Part shown: positions 54,246 through 62,683 of the stretch, one piece after another
How the letters are laid out: each line of letters opens with the position of its first letter
Numbering within the stretch: the first letter of the stretch is position 1
Assembly: GCA_963837265.1 (NCBI GenBank)
Contig: CAWIMQ010000004.1
Location: forward strand, 248,001 to 312,000
Length of the DNA: 64,000 bases
Direction of reading: 5' to 3'
Source of the DNA: DATBLE01 sp963837265
GTDB taxonomy: Bacteria; Actinomycetota; Thermoleophilia; Gaiellales; Gaiellaceae
Position numbers and translations under genes: made by a program
Notes under the pieces: model-generated
Database searches by the model: none
Told to the model about the DNA's origin: nothing
What the model saw: only the letters and a program-made list of their open reading frames with translations

Positions 54246-55186
54246 GGGCGCTCGTCTTCCACGGCCCCGGCGACGCGCGCCTCGAAGACGTGCCCGACCC
54301 GGAGCCGGGGCCCGGCGACGTGCTGGTCCAGGTCGAGGTCGCGCTCACCGACGGCACCGACGCGAAGGCGCTCCGGCGCGGCCATCCGGTGCTGCTCGGC
54401 CCGCCCCCGAGCCCCTTCGGGCACGAGTTCTGCGGAACCGCCGTCGCCACCGGCCGGCGCGTGGTCGCCGCCAACTCGGCGCCGTGCGGCGACTGCCCGC
54501 CGTGCCGCCGCGGGCAGGAGACCCTCTGCGAGCGGCTCTTCCCGCTCCTGAACGGCGCGTATGCCGAGCTGATCCTCGTCCCCGAGCGGATCGCGCGCCG
54601 GAACCTCCTCCCCGTCCCCCACGGGCTCGCGCCCGAGGTCGCCGCGCTCGTCGAGCCGCTCGCCTGCTGCCTGCACGGGATCGAGCGGGCCGGGATCGAG
54701 GCCGGCGACACGGTCGCGATCCTCGGCGCGGGCCCCGTCGGGCTGATGCTCTCGGCCTGCGCCGCCGACGCCGGGGGTCGGCCGTTCGTCGTCGGCGGCC
54801 GCGCCCGGCGCCGCGAGCTGGCGCCGCTCTTCGGCGCCCGGCCGGCCGCCGGCCAGGCGGACGTCGTGATCGAGGCGGCCGGCACCGGGCAGGCGTGGCG
54901 GGACGCGCTCGGGCTCGTCCGGCCGGGCGGCACAGTCGTCTTCTTCGGCGGACTTCCACGCGGGAGCGAGGTCGCCGTCGACACCTACCGCCTGCACTAC
55001 GAGGAGCTGACGCTGCGCGGGGCGTTCCACCACACGCCGGCGACCGTCCGGGCCGCGCTTGCCTTCCTCGCGAGCGGCGCCTACCCCTGGGAGCGGCTGA
55101 TCACCCACCGGGTCGGCCTCGAGGGCGTCGCCCGGCTCCTCGCCGACCCGCCGCCGGACTACCTCAAGGCCGCCGTCCTTCCGTGA
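54242..55186 (+). CDS. zinc-dependent alcohol dehydrogenase-like protein
   Basis: A 314-aa MDR dehydrogenase, paralogous in layout to the preceding gene: RALVFHGPGDARLEDVPDPE, FGHEFCGTAVA, structural-zinc motif CGDCPPCRRGQETLC, then the Rossmann motif GDTVAILGAGPVGLM and a substrate lobe with GTVVFFGGLPRG. In the usual catalytic-zinc position it has ALTDGTDAKAL in place of Cys-Gly-x-D, so the zinc ligand set differs from the textbook enzyme. GTGA overlaps on both sides tie it to its neighbours. Confidence 0.83.
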   Translation: MRALVFHGPGDARLEDVPDPEPGPGDVLVQVEVALTDGTDAKALRRGHPVLLGPPPSPFGHEFCGTAVATGRRVVAANSAPCGDCPPCRRGQETLCERLFPLLNGAYAELILVPERIARRNLLPVPHGLAPEVAALVEPLACCLHGIERAGIEAGDTVAILGAGPVGLMLSACAADAGGRPFVVGGRARRRELAPLFGARPAAGQADVVIEAAGTGQAWRDALGLVRPGGTVVFFGGLPRGSEVAVDTYRLHYEELTLRGAFHHTPATVRAALAFLASGAYPWERLITHRVGLEGVARLLADPPPDYLKAAVLP

Positions 55187-56127
55187 GAGACGCGGCCGAG
55201 CACAAGGGCGAGAGCGAAGCCACCGGCCCTGGTGGGAGACGATGGCGTGGCGCCGAAGACGCCTGCCTCCGCCGGCTTCAGCGGGTCGTCCAGGATGCCT
55301 GGCGCGAGCGTGGCCCGCTCGTCGAGCTCCACGTCGGCGACGTCGCCTGGGCGAGCCGCGAGCCCGGATACGAGATCGGCCTCTGGCCGGGCGCCGGCGC
55401 GATCCTCGCCGAGGGTGACCTGGAGCTCGTCGGGGACGTGACCGCCGAGGCGCTCGACCGCTTCGGGCCAGACTCGGTCTGGGCGCTCGAGCACGACGCC
55501 GCACGGATCGCCGAGCTCGACCGCCGCGGCTACCGGCGCGACGAAGGGCTCTTCTTCCTCCATCTGGCCCGCGACCTCGACCGCCTGCCCGACCCGGAGC
55601 CGCCGGTGGGCTACTCGATCCGCCCGGCAGCCGACCTCGACCGGCGCGTCTGTGCACAGCAGGCGGCGTTCGCCGGCTCGACGCTGACGCGCGAGAAGTA
55701 CGAGCGGCTCACGCAGACGTGGCCGTACCGGCCCGAGCTCGACCTCGTCGCCGAAGCCCCGGACGGCTCCTTCGCCGCCTTCTGCACCGCCTGGCTCGAC
55801 GACGAGAACCGCGTCGGCGAGCTGGAGCCGGTCGGCACCGACCCCGCGCACGGCCGCCGCGGCCTCGCCCGCGCGGCCTGCCTTGCCGCGCTCCACGCGC
55901 TCCGCGCGCAAGGGGCCGAGCGCGCGATCGTGTACGCCCGCGGCGACGACGCGTACCCCGCGCCGCGCGCGCTGTACGGCTCGCTCGGCTTCGAGGAGGT
56001 CGGGCGCAAGTACGCCTACGTGCCGACGCGCCGAGCCGGGACGACTCCGAGCCCAGCGCTCTCGGCCGCGGCGCGAAGCTCACGGTCCCACGTTGCCACG
56101 ACCAGCGTCGGATCCGAGACGCGGTGA
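55183..56127 (+). CDS. GNAT-family acetyltransferase
   Basis: A 314-aa protein with a bipartite N-terminal half and a C-terminal GNAT domain whose acetyl-CoA motif is VGTDPAHGRRGLARAACLAA, followed by YGSLGFEEVGRKYAY. GTG at 55183 overlaps the dehydrogenase stop (GTGA), making it the third gene of that operon. After the domain ends (about KYAYVPTRR), 30 more codons run across the end of the convergent vapC gene (56016-56127), an unusual overlap. Substrate unknown. Confidence 0.82.
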   Translation: MRDAAEHKGESEATGPGGRRWRGAEDACLRRLQRVVQDAWRERGPLVELHVGDVAWASREPGYEIGLWPGAGAILAEGDLELVGDVTAEALDRFGPDSVWALEHDAARIAELDRRGYRRDEGLFFLHLARDLDRLPDPEPPVGYSIRPAADLDRRVCAQQAAFAGSTLTREKYERLTQTWPYRPELDLVAEAPDGSFAAFCTAWLDDENRVGELEPVGTDPAHGRRGLARAACLAALHALRAQGAERAIVYARGDDAYPAPRALYGSLGFEEVGRKYAYVPTRRAGTTPSPALSAAARSSRSHVATTSVGSETR

Positions 56128-56435
56128 GCTGCGGCCAGGTGAAGCGCGTCGAGAGCGCGGAGGCGGTACCGGTCGGCGACGGTCTCTGCGGCCGCGACCA
56201 GCGTGCCGTCGACGCCCACGATCTCGATCTCGTCGAGGCGATCGGAGAGCTCGGATCGCGCGAGCGCGGCCTCCCGGGCGCGCAGGCGCCGTGCGATCGC
56301 GGCTCGGGCCTCGACCCGCACGACGGCCGCGCTCACGACTGCGTCGGCCCGCGTCCAGAGACCCCGCATGTCGCCGGCTCCCGGTTCGTCGAGGAGCAGC
56401 TTCACCAGCGCCGAGGCATCGAGGTAGAGCCTCAG
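56016..56435 (-). CDS. vapC: PIN-domain toxin (VapC-like), CTG start
   Basis: A PIN-domain ribonuclease toxin of 139 aa. The first acidic residue lies in LYLDASALVKLLLDEPG; further PIN acids are in VVRVEARAAI, LDALHLAAAH and ATWDRELR. To include the first strand with its Asp, translation must begin at CTG 56435, which overlaps the antitoxin stop as CTGA; no ATG, GTG or TTG stands near. The GTG at 56405 would remove the catalytic Asp. The 3' end overlaps the convergent GNAT gene. Confidence 0.8.
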   Translation of the reverse strand: MRLYLDASALVKLLLDEPGAGDMRGLWTRADAVVSAAVVRVEARAAIARRLRAREAALARSELSDRLDEIEIVGVDGTLVAAAETVADRYRLRALDALHLAAAHRVSDPTLVVATWDRELRAAAESAGLGVVPARRVGT

Positions 56436-56701
56436 TGGCCGTGCCCGTCGATCACGACGTCGGAGAGGTATGGAGGCCCGATCTTCGGCAACGACTCGAG
56501 CGGCGGGAGAGGTCTCCTGGGCTTCCTGGCAGGCGTGACCAGGCCCTCTTCGATCAGCCGCTCGAGGTTCGACGGCCCCTGAAGCCGCGCTACCGGCCTT
56601 CCGTGCTCGGTGATGACCACGACCTCTTTGCCCTCCTTCACGAGATCCAGGAAGTGGCTGAGGTTCTCGCGGAACTTGCGGACGCCGACGGTCACGCTCA
56701 C
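56432..56701 (-). CDS. Phd/YefM-type antitoxin
   Basis: An 89-aa antitoxin: VRKFRENLSHFLDLVKEGKE and VVITEHGRPVARLQG form the Phd fold that binds DNA; the C-terminal tail (RPLPPLESLPKIGPP) would wrap the toxin. Start GTG at 56701 with GAGGTG about 10 bases upstream. First gene of the toxin-antitoxin operon, overlapping vapC. Phd-VapC pairs are autoregulated by the complex. Confidence 0.87.
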   Translation of the reverse strand: MSVTVGVRKFRENLSHFLDLVKEGKEVVVITEHGRPVARLQGPSNLERLIEEGLVTPARKPRRPLPPLESLPKIGPPYLSDVVIDGHGH

Positions 56702-56745
56702 GAGCGTAGCGTACACCTCAGCGCAGCGTAAGTGTCCACAACGGA

Positions 56746-57408
56746 CTAGCGGCGCTCGACGCGAGACCCGCCGACGATCGCGTCGCGGCCGCCCGCGAAT
56801 CGCACCCATGCCTTGCCCTTGCCGTCGTAGTCGGGCGACCAGACGACGACCGTCGCCTCCTCCCCGCCGACCCGGCACGGCTCGGTGCCCTCCGGGTCGA
56901 GCCCGCGCCAGACGCGGACGAACGGGTTCTCCTCCCACTCGCGGCCGATCGTCGTCTCCTCGGTGTGGCCGGGCAGGACGCGCATCGCGGGCGGCAGCGC
57001 CATCAGGACGTCCATCACCGACCTGCGCACCGCCTCGTAGTCGTCGCGGGTGCCGCCGACCGCGTCCTTGAAGAGCGTGTCGCCGGTGAAGCACGCCTCG
57101 CCGTTGACGACGAAGGAGACGCCGTCGTCCGAGTGCCCGGGGGTCGGAAGCGCCTCGATCCTCAGGCCGCCGGCCTCGAAGTCGCCGGTGACGACGGGGA
57201 CGCCGAGCTCGTCCTCGTGCTCGACGTGGTCGCCGTGACCGTGCGTTCGGAGCACCGCGACCGGCCGAACGCGCCAGCGCTCGGCGGCGGCGAGCAGCGG
57301 CCCGAGCGGCGCGCCGCTGTCCACGAACACGGCGGCGCCGCCCTCCTCGTCGGCGACCAGGTAGGCGTTCGAGAGGTAGCCCGGGTGCATGCTCCGCTCG
57401 ACCAGCAC
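56746..57408 (-). CDS. MBL-fold metallo-hydrolase (glyoxalase II-like)
   Basis: A 220-aa hydrolase with the metal motif RTHGHGDHVEHEDEL (T-H-x-H-x-D-H), second His in ALPTPGHSDDGVSF, Asp in CFTGDTLFKDAVGG and His in RVLPGHTEETTIG. The full binuclear site is present. Glyoxalase II-like subfamily; thioester or other substrate not specified. Start ATG at 57408. Confidence 0.9.
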   Translation of the reverse strand: MLVERSMHPGYLSNAYLVADEEGGAAVFVDSGAPLGPLLAAAERWRVRPVAVLRTHGHGDHVEHEDELGVPVVTGDFEAGGLRIEALPTPGHSDDGVSFVVNGEACFTGDTLFKDAVGGTRDDYEAVRRSVMDVLMALPPAMRVLPGHTEETTIGREWEENPFVRVWRGLDPEGTEPCRVGGEEATVVVWSPDYDGKGKAWVRFAGGRDAIVGGSRVERR

Positions 57409-57491
57409 GGCCGAAGGCTACGCCATCATCCGCCGGATCGGGCACAATGGGACCACGGCTTGGGTGTGACGGGCGCTCCGGCTCGCCGCAG

Positions 57492-58460
57492 ATGCGGACC
57501 CCCAGCCTCCCTTCCCTCGGCCGTCTCGCCCGCTCGCGCCGGATGCGGCTCGCGCTGCTCCTCGGGTCGAGCCTCGCGGCGACCGGGGTGACCGCGCTCA
57601 CCGTCCGCCACTACGCCACCGGCGGCTGGCCGCTCTCGGGCGCGAACTCGTGGCTCCTCGCCGCGGCGGGCGTCCTCTTCCTGCTCGCATTCGCGCTCAA
57701 GGGGGCGGGCTGGCGTCGCCTGTTCGCCCACGGAGAGCGTCCGGGGTCGCATGCGCTCGCCGCCGCCAACGCCGCCGCGTCGGTGACCGGGCTCGCGCTC
57801 CCGGGCCGCTTCGACGACGTCGTCCGCATCGCCGTCGCCCGCCGGTTTCGCTCGCGTGCCGGCTTCGGCGCCCTCTGCCTGTCGCTGGTCGTCGTCGGCC
57901 TGATCGACAGCGCGGCCCTCTCCCCGCTCGCGTCCGTCGCGGCGGGCGTGACGAACGTCTCCGCCGGCGTGCAGGCCGGGCTCGCCGTCGTCGGCGCCGC
58001 CGGTGTTGCGGCCGCCGCCGCCGTCCTCCTGCTCCCGCGGATCTCCGCGAGCGCCAGGCTGGCCCGCTTCGGGCTCGCCCGCTGGGTCTCCGGCCACACG
58101 GCCTCGACGCGGGAGAGCACCCGTGCCTGGGCGATCGTGTCCGGCTCCTGGGTCGCGCGCGCTCTCGCCCTCTACATCCTGCTCGGGACGCTCGGCATCG
58201 GCCACTCGTTCCCGCTCGCGCTGCTCTTCCTGTCCGCCTCCGCCGGCGCGTCGGTGCTGCCGCTCGGCCCCGCGGGCGCAGCGACCCAGGCCGGTGCCGG
58301 GGCCGCGGTGCTCGTCGTCGCCGGCGTGAAGGCATCGGAGGCGGTCGCCTTCGGGCTCGCCGCGCAGGCGTTGCTCGTGCTGGCCGGGGGGGCGACGGTC
58401 GTGCTCGCGGGCGCCTGGGAGGCGCGGCTGCGCCTCGTCGCGGCACGCACCGCCGTCTAG
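57492..58460 (+). CDS. UPF0104 membrane protein, paralogue of the gene at 25448
   Basis: A 322-aa polytopic membrane protein of the UPF0104/flippase-like family: GAGWRRLFAHGERP, AASVTGLALPGRFDDVVRIA, CLSLVVVGLIDSAALSPLAS and ASVLPLGPAGAATQAGAGAA. It matches the 25448 protein in layout, each with the PxxxxxD loop and the AG-rich helix near the end. ATG at 57492 is chosen although the frame opens at 57447. It begins a run of three membrane-protein genes spaced 16 bases apart or overlapping. Confidence 0.82.
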   Translation: MRTPSLPSLGRLARSRRMRLALLLGSSLAATGVTALTVRHYATGGWPLSGANSWLLAAAGVLFLLAFALKGAGWRRLFAHGERPGSHALAAANAAASVTGLALPGRFDDVVRIAVARRFRSRAGFGALCLSLVVVGLIDSAALSPLASVAAGVTNVSAGVQAGLAVVGAAGVAAAAAVLLLPRISASARLARFGLARWVSGHTASTRESTRAWAIVSGSWVARALALYILLGTLGIGHSFPLALLFLSASAGASVLPLGPAGAATQAGAGAAVLVVAGVKASEAVAFGLAAQALLVLAGGATVVLAGAWEARLRLVAARTAV

Positions 58461-58476
58461 TCCAGAATCGGAGCCC

Positions 58477-60015
58477 TTGAGGAAAGGGCTCGCCGCACTC
58501 GTCCTCTTCGGGCTGCTCGCCGGGCCCGCGCGGGCGGCCGACGTCAGCGTCCTCGTCGTCGCCCCCTTCGACCCGGCCGCGTACGCGGCGCGCGGAGCGG
58601 TCGGGCTCTTCGTCCCCGGCTCGGGGCCGACGGTGAGCAGGCGGGTCGCGCTCGCCTCGCTCCTCCGCGGAAAGGTGGAGCCGTGGGTGCTCGACGGCGG
58701 CGTCCCCTCTGGGCCGCCCCTGATCTCGCCCGGGCGGGGGCCGGCGGCCGTGACCGTCTACGTCGCGCTCCCCCCGCCGGGGAAGCACGCGAACACGAGG
58801 CGCTACCCGATCGCGATCGTCGGCGGAGGCTACCGGGGCATCCTGGTCTCCGGCTCGACGCGGATCCGCGGGCTCGTCTCGATCGCCGACATCGCGCCGG
58901 CCGCGCGCTCGCTCGCGGCCGGGACGGAGCCGAGAATCCGCTCCAGCGAGGACGCGGACGCCCCCGCCGACCTCGCCCGGCTCGACCGGCGTCTGACCCA
59001 GGCGCACGACGTCCGGCTCCGCGCGACCCTGATCCTGGTCCTGGCCGTGCTCGGCGGTGCGCTGCTCGCGGCCGGCCTCCGCTCCGAGTACGTCGGCCGC
59101 GCCGGCGTCGCCGCCGCGCCTGCCGTGCTCGCCGTGTCGCTCGTCCTCTCTGCGGCCGGAGCCGGACGGCCCGGCCTGGTCGCGCCGCTCCTCGCCGCCG
59201 GCACGATCGCGGCCGCGCTCGCCGCCGCCGCCCCGCGCCGGCTCCTCCCCTGGGCTCTCGCCGGGCTCGTCGCTGCGTACCTCGTCGTCTACACGGCCCG
59301 GCCCGAGGTGAACGCGTTCGCGGCGATCGGGGCGCGGCCCGACGGAGGCGGCCGCTTCTACGGCGCCGGCAACCTGACGGAGACCGTCCTGCTCACGGTC
59401 TCGCTCGAGGCGGCGGCGCTGCTCGGCCGGCGCGCGATCCTCCCCGTCGCCGTGCTCGCGATCGTCACGGTCGGATGGAGCCGTGCCGGGGCGGACGGGG
59501 GCGGGATCGTCGTCCTGCTCGCCGCCTTCGCGGTGCTCGCAGCGCGCACGTACCGGGTGCGGCTCACGCTGCGCCGCGGGGCGCTCGCCGTCGCGGCGGG
59601 GATCGCCGCCGTCGCGGCGATCGTGGGCCTCGATGCCGCGACCGGCGGCTCGAGCCACGTCACGCACGCCTTCCGGCGCGGCCCGATCTCGCTCGCCGGC
59701 GACCTCGCGCACCGGCTCCACATCTCCGCGGCGGCGATCGGGGCGAGCGGGCGCGAGGCGGCGGTCTTCGGAGTCTCGGTCGTCGCGCTCGTCGCGCTGG
59801 CGGCGAGGCCGCCGCGCTTCCCGGCCGGCGACGCACTGCTCGCCGGGGTCGCGGTATCGCTGCTCGTCAACGACAGCCCCGGCGACGTCGCCGCCGCGGG
59901 AGCGCTGTCGTACGCGGTTCTCTGGGCCTACGAACGGGTACGCGAGCCGGCGCATGAGCCGCCGCCCGGCGATAGCCTTCGGGTCGATGCCCCGCGCGTC
60001 ACCCCTCGCGCGTGA
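58477..60015 (+). CDS. membrane protein with signal peptide and C-terminal helices
   Basis: A 512-aa protein: TTG start 16 bases after the previous gene, signal peptide to about 20 (AGPARA), an extracytoplasmic part of about 150 residues (VFVPGSGPTVSRRVAL-like; YPIAIVGGGYRGILVSGSTR, SIADIAPAARSLAAG) that resembles the last portion of a phosphatase/phosphodiesterase-type fold, then 9-10 membrane helices (about 180-475). Also seen is GGRFYGAGNLTETVLLTVSL. Not assigned to a named family. Likely works with the neighbouring flippase-like and glycosyl-transfer-like proteins. Confidence 0.72.
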   Translation: MRKGLAALVLFGLLAGPARAADVSVLVVAPFDPAAYAARGAVGLFVPGSGPTVSRRVALASLLRGKVEPWVLDGGVPSGPPLISPGRGPAAVTVYVALPPPGKHANTRRYPIAIVGGGYRGILVSGSTRIRGLVSIADIAPAARSLAAGTEPRIRSSEDADAPADLARLDRRLTQAHDVRLRATLILVLAVLGGALLAAGLRSEYVGRAGVAAAPAVLAVSLVLSAAGAGRPGLVAPLLAAGTIAAALAAAAPRRLLPWALAGLVAAYLVVYTARPEVNAFAAIGARPDGGGRFYGAGNLTETVLLTVSLEAAALLGRRAILPVAVLAIVTVGWSRAGADGGGIVVLLAAFAVLAARTYRVRLTLRRGALAVAAGIAAVAAIVGLDAATGGSSHVTHAFRRGPISLAGDLAHRLHISAAAIGASGREAAVFGVSVVALVALAARPPRFPAGDALLAGVAVSLLVNDSPGDVAAAGALSYAVLWAYERVREPAHEPPPGDSLRVDAPRVTPRA

Positions 60016-61594
60016 GGCCGCGCTGTCCGCAGCCGTCGCGGCCGCCTGCGCCGCTCTCCTCGCGTGGGCCGGCCCTCCGGGCACCGACCTCGCCGCGCAC
60101 GTCTACCAGCGCACGGTCTTCGTCGACCACGGCTTCACCTTCTGGAACAACTTCTGGTACGCCGGCCGGTACAGCTTCGTCACCTACAGCCTGCTCTACT
60201 ACCCGCTCGCGGCCTGGCTCGGGATCAAGCTGCTGGCGGTCGCGACCGTGGCGACCGCGACGCTCGCCTTCGCCGCCCTCGTCTGGAACGAGTGGGGCCC
60301 GCGGGCGCGCTGGTCGAGCCGGACGTTCGCGGTCGTCTGGGCCGGGATCGTCCTGTCCGCCGCCTTCCCCTTCGCGCTCGGAGCAGCGCTCGCCCTGCTC
60401 GCGCTCTGGGCTCTCCAGGCACGGCGCCCGTGGCGCTTCGCCGGGCTGGCGGCGCTGTCGGCGGCGGCGAGCCCGGTGGCGTTCCTGCTCCTGTTCGTGA
60501 TCGTCGTCGGCCTTGCAATCGGCCGCCGCGCCGACCGCTGGCTGAAGGTCACAGCCGGCGCAGGCCTGCTCGCGGTCGTCCTGCTCGAGGCGCTGCTCTG
60601 GCGCATCTTCCCGGGCAGCGGGAGCTACCCGTTCTCGACCGCCGAGGTCTCGGCGGCGTGCGTGTACTGCGCGCTGTCGACGATCTTCTCGTGGCGGGTC
60701 GAGCGGGCGCGGACGCTGCGGTGGGTCTTCCCGGTCTACGGCGTCGCGTGCCTGACGTTCTTCTTCGTCTCGTCGGCCGTCGGCGAGAACGTCGCCCGCC
60801 TCCGCTACGCGGCGATCCCGCTCGCCGTGCTCGTCCTCTCCCTCCGCGACTGGCGCCCGCGGCTGCCGGCGCTGGTCGTGCTGGCGCTGGCGATCTCGTG
60901 GAACGTCACCCCGCTGGCGTCGAGCTACGTGCAGGCCAAGGACGACGCAGCCGCCCATGCCGCCTACTGGCAGCCCGCGATCGCCTACCTGCGGACGCAC
61001 CTGACGCCCTCCTATCGAGTCGAGGCGGTGGACACGGCGGGGCACTGGGCGGCGCTGTACCTGCCGCGCGCGGAGATCCCGCTCGCCCGCGGCTGGTTCC
61101 GCCAGGACGACTTCCCGCAGAACGAGCTGCTCTACGACAAGCTCGGCGCGCAGGCGTACATGAGCTGGCTCCGCCACCTCGGCGTCCGGTACGTCGTGCT
61201 CACGGACGCGCCGGTCGACTACAGCGCGCGCGGCGAGGCGGCGCTCGTGCGCAGCGGCCGCACGCCGCTTCGCCCCGTCTACCGGACGGCGCACCTGACC
61301 GTGTACGGAGTGCCGCACCCGACGTCGATCCTGACCGGGCTCGGCCGGGGCCGCGTGCTCCTGATGACCGAGTCGCGGATCGTGCTCGGCGTCCGGCGGC
61401 CCGGCTCGTACCGCCTCGCGGTCCGGTTCTCGCGCTACTGGCGGCCCTCGGCCGGCTGCGTCGCGCGGACGAAAGACGGGATGATGTTGCTCACGCTGCC
61501 GCGCGCAGGCACGGTCCGGCTCGACTTCGCCCCGGACGCGGGCCGGGCGCTCGCGGCGCTGGCGGGCGGCGCATCGCGCTCGTGCGCCGGTTGA
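59987..61594 (+). CDS. polytopic membrane protein, possible GT-C-type glycosyltransferase
   Basis: A 535-aa protein with about 10 helices in the first 330 residues and a C-terminal soluble part (LRYVVLTDAPVDYSARG, LTVYGVPHPTSILTGLGRGR). An acidic residue in the first loop (GTDLAAHVYQRTVFVDHGF) is reminiscent of GT-C enzymes that use polyprenyl sugars, but no defining motif proves it. Its ATG lies 29 bases inside the preceding gene, so it is part of that operon. Function unproven. Confidence 0.7.
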   Translation: MPRASPLAREAALSAAVAAACAALLAWAGPPGTDLAAHVYQRTVFVDHGFTFWNNFWYAGRYSFVTYSLLYYPLAAWLGIKLLAVATVATATLAFAALVWNEWGPRARWSSRTFAVVWAGIVLSAAFPFALGAALALLALWALQARRPWRFAGLAALSAAASPVAFLLLFVIVVGLAIGRRADRWLKVTAGAGLLAVVLLEALLWRIFPGSGSYPFSTAEVSAACVYCALSTIFSWRVERARTLRWVFPVYGVACLTFFFVSSAVGENVARLRYAAIPLAVLVLSLRDWRPRLPALVVLALAISWNVTPLASSYVQAKDDAAAHAAYWQPAIAYLRTHLTPSYRVEAVDTAGHWAALYLPRAEIPLARGWFRQDDFPQNELLYDKLGAQAYMSWLRHLGVRYVVLTDAPVDYSARGEAALVRSGRTPLRPVYRTAHLTVYGVPHPTSILTGLGRGRVLLMTESRIVLGVRRPGSYRLAVRFSRYWRPSAGCVARTKDGMMLLTLPRAGTVRLDFAPDAGRALAALAGGASRSCAG

Positions 61595-61667
61595 GGGATC
61601 TCTCGCGGTCCTGGACCCGGCAGGCGCACGTCCCATCCCTCGACGACTTCACGACCCCAACCGGGCG

Positions 61668-62594
61668 TCAACGGGCCTCTCCGGGAACTGCACCAAGCCG
61701 GGCTGGGCCTGGAGAGGCTCCTGCGCCGAGGTCGATGGCGGTGACGTGCCAGCGTCCCAGGTTCGCGCAGAACGCCGTCGAGCCGCGGAAGGCGATGTTG
61801 GTCGGATGAGCCAGCACGATCGCGTCGTCGTCGCGGACGAGTACGGACACGCCTCCGCCGTCGTCGATCCGGATGATCTGGCTCGGCTGGTAGCAGGCGA
61901 CGTACAGCTTGCCGTCGGGTCCGATCGCGAGTCCGTCGGGGAGCGCGCCGGGCAGCTCGGCCACGAGTTCCGGCGGGCCGGCGGAACCGTCGGCAAGCAG
62001 GGGCACCCGGCTGACTCTCCTCGACCAGGTCTCCGCGACGAAGACCGATCGTTGATCCGGCGAGACCGCAACACCGTTGGCGAACAGGAATGGACCGGCG
62101 CTCCACAGGCGGCCGCCGCCGTCCGGGTCGATCTGGTAGACGCCGGGCCCGGGATCGGTTGCCGAGTAGCTCTCCGTCAGGTACAGACGTCCCTCCGCGT
62201 CGAAGGCGATCGCGTTCGGCATCAGGAGGTCGTGACCGCCCACGGCGCCGCTGACGAGCGGCTCCGGATCGCCGCCGTCCGGATCGAGCCGCATCACGGC
62301 CCGGCGTGCCAGGTCGACGTAGTACAGGAGGCCGTCCGGCCCAAAGGCGAGCGCGAGCGTGAACCCTTCCGTGTCGTCGACGCGAACCTCCAGGGAGCCT
62401 CCGTCCGGAGCGATTCGGTAGACCTGCCCGGCCTCGCCGCCACACCAGACGCTGCCGTCGGCGCCGACGGCGACGCCCTCCGGGTGATCGAGGCGGGCGG
62501 GCCCGAGCGAGGCGTCGTGAAAGACCCGGGCCGCTGAGAGGTCGAGCAGGGGTGCCGGGCCAGTGTTCGTCACCGTCTCGCGATCGTACGGCAT
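61668..62594 (-). CDS. SMP-30/gluconolactonase-like beta-propeller protein
   Basis: A 308-aa six-bladed propeller with repeats of the type HPEGVAVGADGSVWCGG, LALAFGPDGLLYYVD, NAIAFDAEGRLYLTES, NGVAVSPDQRSVFVAE and DGLAIGPDGKLYVACY. Glu in HPEG, Asn in NAIAF and NGVAV and Asp in PDGLA match the metal site of SMP-30 lactonases. It may hydrolyse a sugar lactone; the divergent sugar ABC transporter genes fit this. Start ATG at 62594. Confidence 0.85.
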   Translation of the reverse strand: MPYDRETVTNTGPAPLLDLSAARVFHDASLGPARLDHPEGVAVGADGSVWCGGEAGQVYRIAPDGGSLEVRVDDTEGFTLALAFGPDGLLYYVDLARRAVMRLDPDGGDPEPLVSGAVGGHDLLMPNAIAFDAEGRLYLTESYSATDPGPGVYQIDPDGGGRLWSAGPFLFANGVAVSPDQRSVFVAETWSRRVSRVPLLADGSAGPPELVAELPGALPDGLAIGPDGKLYVACYQPSQIIRIDDGGGVSVLVRDDDAIVLAHPTNIAFRGSTAFCANLGRWHVTAIDLGAGASPGPARLGAVPGEAR

Positions 62595-62683
62595 CGACCT
62601 TGCGTTGCCGCGGTGATCGCACTCAGAATGTCCTCTTCATATCGGCGGCGGCGCCGCCGAGGCACGGGAAAGGAGGCTGATCG

